From Burkholderiales bacterium (lineage in GTDB: Bacteria; Pseudomonadota; Gammaproteobacteria; Burkholderiales; Casimicrobiaceae), in contig JABTUF010000002.1 in the NCBI GenBank assembly GCA_015075645.1, positions 62,001-126,000 on the forward strand: a DNA stretch of 64,000 nucleotides. The letters are read 5' to 3'. The notes below the pieces were generated by a model. That model did not search any database, was not told where the DNA came from, and saw only the letters and a list, made by a program, of their open reading frames with translations. This document shows positions 61,776 through 64,000 of this stretch, in pieces. Positions within the stretch are counted from its first letter, which is position 1. Every line of letters starts with the position of its first letter. A program made the position numbers and the translations under genes.

Positions 61776-64000
61776 GCACGACGCACCCCGCAGCGCTCCT
61801 CGCCGACGACACTGCCGCACGCGCCGAAGCGCTCGACGTCCGGCGCTCGTTCGTCGTGCAGGCGCCGGCAGGCTCGGGCAAGACCGAACTCCTGATCCAG
61901 CGGCTGCTCGCGCTGCTCGCGGTCGCGAGGCGGCCCGAGGCCGTGCTGGCGATCACCTTCACCCGGAAAGCAGCGGGCGAGATGCGCGAGCGCGTCGTCC
62001 GTGCGCTCGTCGCCGCAGGAGACAGCGCGGAGGGTGCGAAGGACGAAACGGCGCTCGCGCCGCACGAGCGGACGACGCGCGCGCTGGCGCGTGCCGTACT
62101 CGCGCGCGACGCCGAACTGGGCTGGAACCTGATCCACCACCCGTCGCGCCTCGCGATCCAGACGATCGACGCGCTCGTGCAGGCGATCGCACGCCAGTCG
62201 CCGCTCGAGAGCGGTCTGCCGCCCGCGCCCCGGTTCACCGAGGAGCCGAAGGAGCGCTATCGCGCCGCGGCGCACGCGGCGATCGCGGCGGCGAGCGCGA
62301 CCGACGAGCGCTGGCGGCTCCTCCTCGACCATCAGGACAACGATGCCGACGCGCTCGCCTCGCGCATCGTCGACTTGCTCGAGCGGCGCGAGGAGTGGCG
62401 CACCCTCGTCGCCGCCGGACCGGGCCGGGTCCGTGACGTCCTGGAAGCCACGCTCGCGCGCGAGGTAGGCGGAGAACTCGACACGCTGCGCGCGATCATC
62501 GGCGCGGCGCCGTTCGCGCGCGTGTCCGACATCGCGGCGGCATGCGAGCCACACCTCGACGCAAACGACGCCGACCTGCGCGACGCGCTGCTCGCGTGTG
62601 TCGAGAGAGGCGTGCCGCCGTTGGACATGGCGAATCTCGCGTGGTGGCAGGAGATCGCCGGATGGCTCTGCACCAAGGACGGCTCTGGGATGCGCAAGTC
62701 GGCATCCAGGATGCGGGGTGTCCCGGTGATCGGCAAGGGCGAGGGTGCCGACACTCGTCGTGCTCGCGCCCGTGCGGTCGAGGCGTGGCTCGAAGCGTTG
62801 CGCGAAACGCCGGGACTCGCCGATGCGATCCCGGCGATCGCGGCATTGCCGCCGGTCCGCTACGGCGACGAAGCGTGGTCCCGCATCGAGGCGATGCTGT
62901 CGCTGTTGCCGGAACTCGCGGCGCACCTCGAAGTCGAGTTCGCCCGTGCGCGCGAAGTCGACTTTCCCAAGGCGACGCTCTCGGCGCTCGCGGCGCTCGG
63001 CGAACGCGATGCGCCGGGAGACGCGCTCTTGCGCCTCGACCTTCGCGTCGATCACCTGCTCGTCGACGAGTTTCAGGACACCTCCTACGCGCACCTCGAC
63101 CTGATCGGCAGGCTCGTCGCCGGGTGGTCGCCCGGCGATGGACGCACGCTCTTCGCGGTCGGCGACCCGATGCAGTCGATCTACCGGTTCCGCGGGGCCG
63201 AGGTCCGCGCGTTCGTCGAAGCGATGGCCGCAGGCACGATCGAAGGCGTGGCGGTCGAACGCCTGACGCTGCGGCGCAATTTCCGCTCGCAGGCCGGCCT
63301 CGTGTCGTGGGTCAACCGGCAATTCCCGTCGGTGCTGGGCGCGATCGACGAGCCCTGGCAGGGCCGCGTCGCCTTCGCGGAGTCGATCGCGACCAAACCG
63401 GCGGAGGAGGGCGCGGCCGTGACGGTCGACATCGCGGCCGACGACGCCGCCGAAGCGGAGGTCGTCCTGGCGCGAGTGCGCGAGGCGCGCGCGCGCGGCG
63501 GGTCCATCGCGATCCTCGCCCGCAACCGCGGCCACCTCGGGGCGCTGCTTCCGGCGCTGCGCGACGCCGGCATCGCGTACTCGGCGGTCGATCTCGACGT
63601 CCTCGCCGATCGTCCCGCGGTGCGCGACGTGGTGGCGCTCGCGCACGCGCTCTTGCAGCCGGACGACCGGCTCGCGTGGCTCGCGGTCCTGCGCGGGCCC
63701 TCGTGCGGCCTCACGCTCGCCGACCTGCACCTGATCGTCCAGGCCGCGGATGCCACGGCCGGGCGCTCGATCGAAGCGGCGCTGGACGTGCCGCCCGAGG
63801 GCCTGTCCACCGATGCACGGGCGCGCATCGCGCATGTCGTGCGCGCGCTCGCTGCCGCGCGGAATCGACATGGGCTCGCGCCGCTGGTCGAGCGGGTGCG
63901 CGAGGCGTGGATCGCGATCGGCGGGCCGGCGACGTTGTCCGAGGCGCTCGACCTCGTCGCGGTCGACGACGTGCTCGCGCTCCTCGCCGCGCACCAGCGC
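61772..64000 (+). CDS. UvrD/Rep-type helicase (AddA/RecB-like), runs off window
   Basis: Superfamily 1 helicase, first 743 residues present with no stop before the window end. Walker A APAGSGKTE is at residues 31-39, motif Ia AITFTRKAAGEMRERV near 61, Walker B LLVDEFQDTS near 430, motif III FAVGDPMQSIYRFRGAEVRAF near 460 (given in two parts in the family as GDPMQSIYRFRGA) and motif IV LRRNFRS near 500. The C-terminal helicase motifs and possible nuclease domain lie outside. It overlaps the AddB-like gene by four bases, so the two products should act as a complex. Confidence 0.92.
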   Translation, partial: MSTTHPAALLADDTAARAEALDVRRSFVVQAPAGSGKTELLIQRLLALLAVARRPEAVLAITFTRKAAGEMRERVVRALVAAGDSAEGAKDETALAPHERTTRALARAVLARDAELGWNLIHHPSRLAIQTIDALVQAIARQSPLESGLPPAPRFTEEPKERYRAAAHAAIAAASATDERWRLLLDHQDNDADALASRIVDLLERREEWRTLVAAGPGRVRDVLEATLAREVGGELDTLRAIIGAAPFARVSDIAAACEPHLDANDADLRDALLACVERGVPPLDMANLAWWQEIAGWLCTKDGSGMRKSASRMRGVPVIGKGEGADTRRARARAVEAWLEALRETPGLADAIPAIAALPPVRYGDEAWSRIEAMLSLLPELAAHLEVEFARAREVDFPKATLSALAALGERDAPGDALLRLDLRVDHLLVDEFQDTSYAHLDLIGRLVAGWSPGDGRTLFAVGDPMQSIYRFRGAEVRAFVEAMAAGTIEGVAVERLTLRRNFRSQAGLVSWVNRQFPSVLGAIDEPWQGRVAFAESIATKPAEEGAAVTVDIAADDAAEAEVVLARVREARARGGSIAILARNRGHLGALLPALRDAGIAYSAVDLDVLADRPAVRDVVALAHALLQPDDRLAWLAVLRGPSCGLTLADLHLIVQAADATAGRSIEAALDVPPEGLSTDARARIAHVVRALAAARNRHGLAPLVERVREAWIAIGGPATLSEALDLVAVDDVLALLAAHQR

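Overview
The window is about 70% G+C and almost wholly coding. The set of genes points to a betaproteobacterium: the order pyrG-kdsA-eno-ftsB, ppsA with its regulator ppsR close by, zipA, NAD-dependent ligA, an OxyR with C199/C208, AddAB-like repair proteins, and tRNA genes that encode their own CCA ends. Genus cannot be read from the sequence. I see no prophage, insertion sequence or CRISPR array.

Layout. 1-4 kb (minus): glutamine synthetase-like ligase, oligopeptide-binding protein and an iron alcohol dehydrogenase cut by the window edge. 4-7.7 kb (plus): an EamA exporter, then overlapping gnd-gntK-metC. 7.8-11.4 kb: a 1183-residue flavo-iron-sulphur protein that joins an NfnB/GltD-like half to an NfnA/PyrK-like half, behind an FNR-type box. 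11.5-15.7 kb: a secreted Asp-box repeat protein, tRNA-Thr, marC and rlmB. 15.9-21.7 kb: a peptide ABC importer (two permeases, two ATPases) with an M20 hydrolase and a lipoprotein, but no binding protein. 21.8-30.5 kb: smc, zipA, ligA, galU and oxyR, the last three overlapping. 30.5-41 kb: tRNA-Val with a terminator, a TAXI-type binding protein, gltX, hutU, pyrG, kdsA, eno, ftsB and a SpoU methyltransferase. 41-45 kb (minus): a secreted protein, rbsK, an RbsD/FucU mutarotase, ppsR and a PHP phosphatase. 45-49.4 kb: an HTH regulator, ppsA, a YgfX-like ORF and a YciK-like reductase. 49.4-54.5 kb: tRNA-Ala, tRNA-Glu, a 76-residue orphan, two tandem methyltransferases and an M20 dipeptidase. 54.6-64 kb: a DnaQ-Cho nuclease fusion divergent from lexA, an aldo/keto reductase, a J-like protein behind a sigma-54 promoter, a small cysteine protein, then AddB- and AddA-like genes, the last running off the window.

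Most unusual features. Seven-base tandem repeats lie directly against the start codons of gltX, kdsA and eno, replacing any Shine-Dalgarno sequence; at gltX and kdsA a complementary array lies just upstream. A block of eight palindromes separates gltX from hutU. lexA looks leaderless, with GAAC-N4-GTTC palindromes in its promoter spacer and within codons 2-6.
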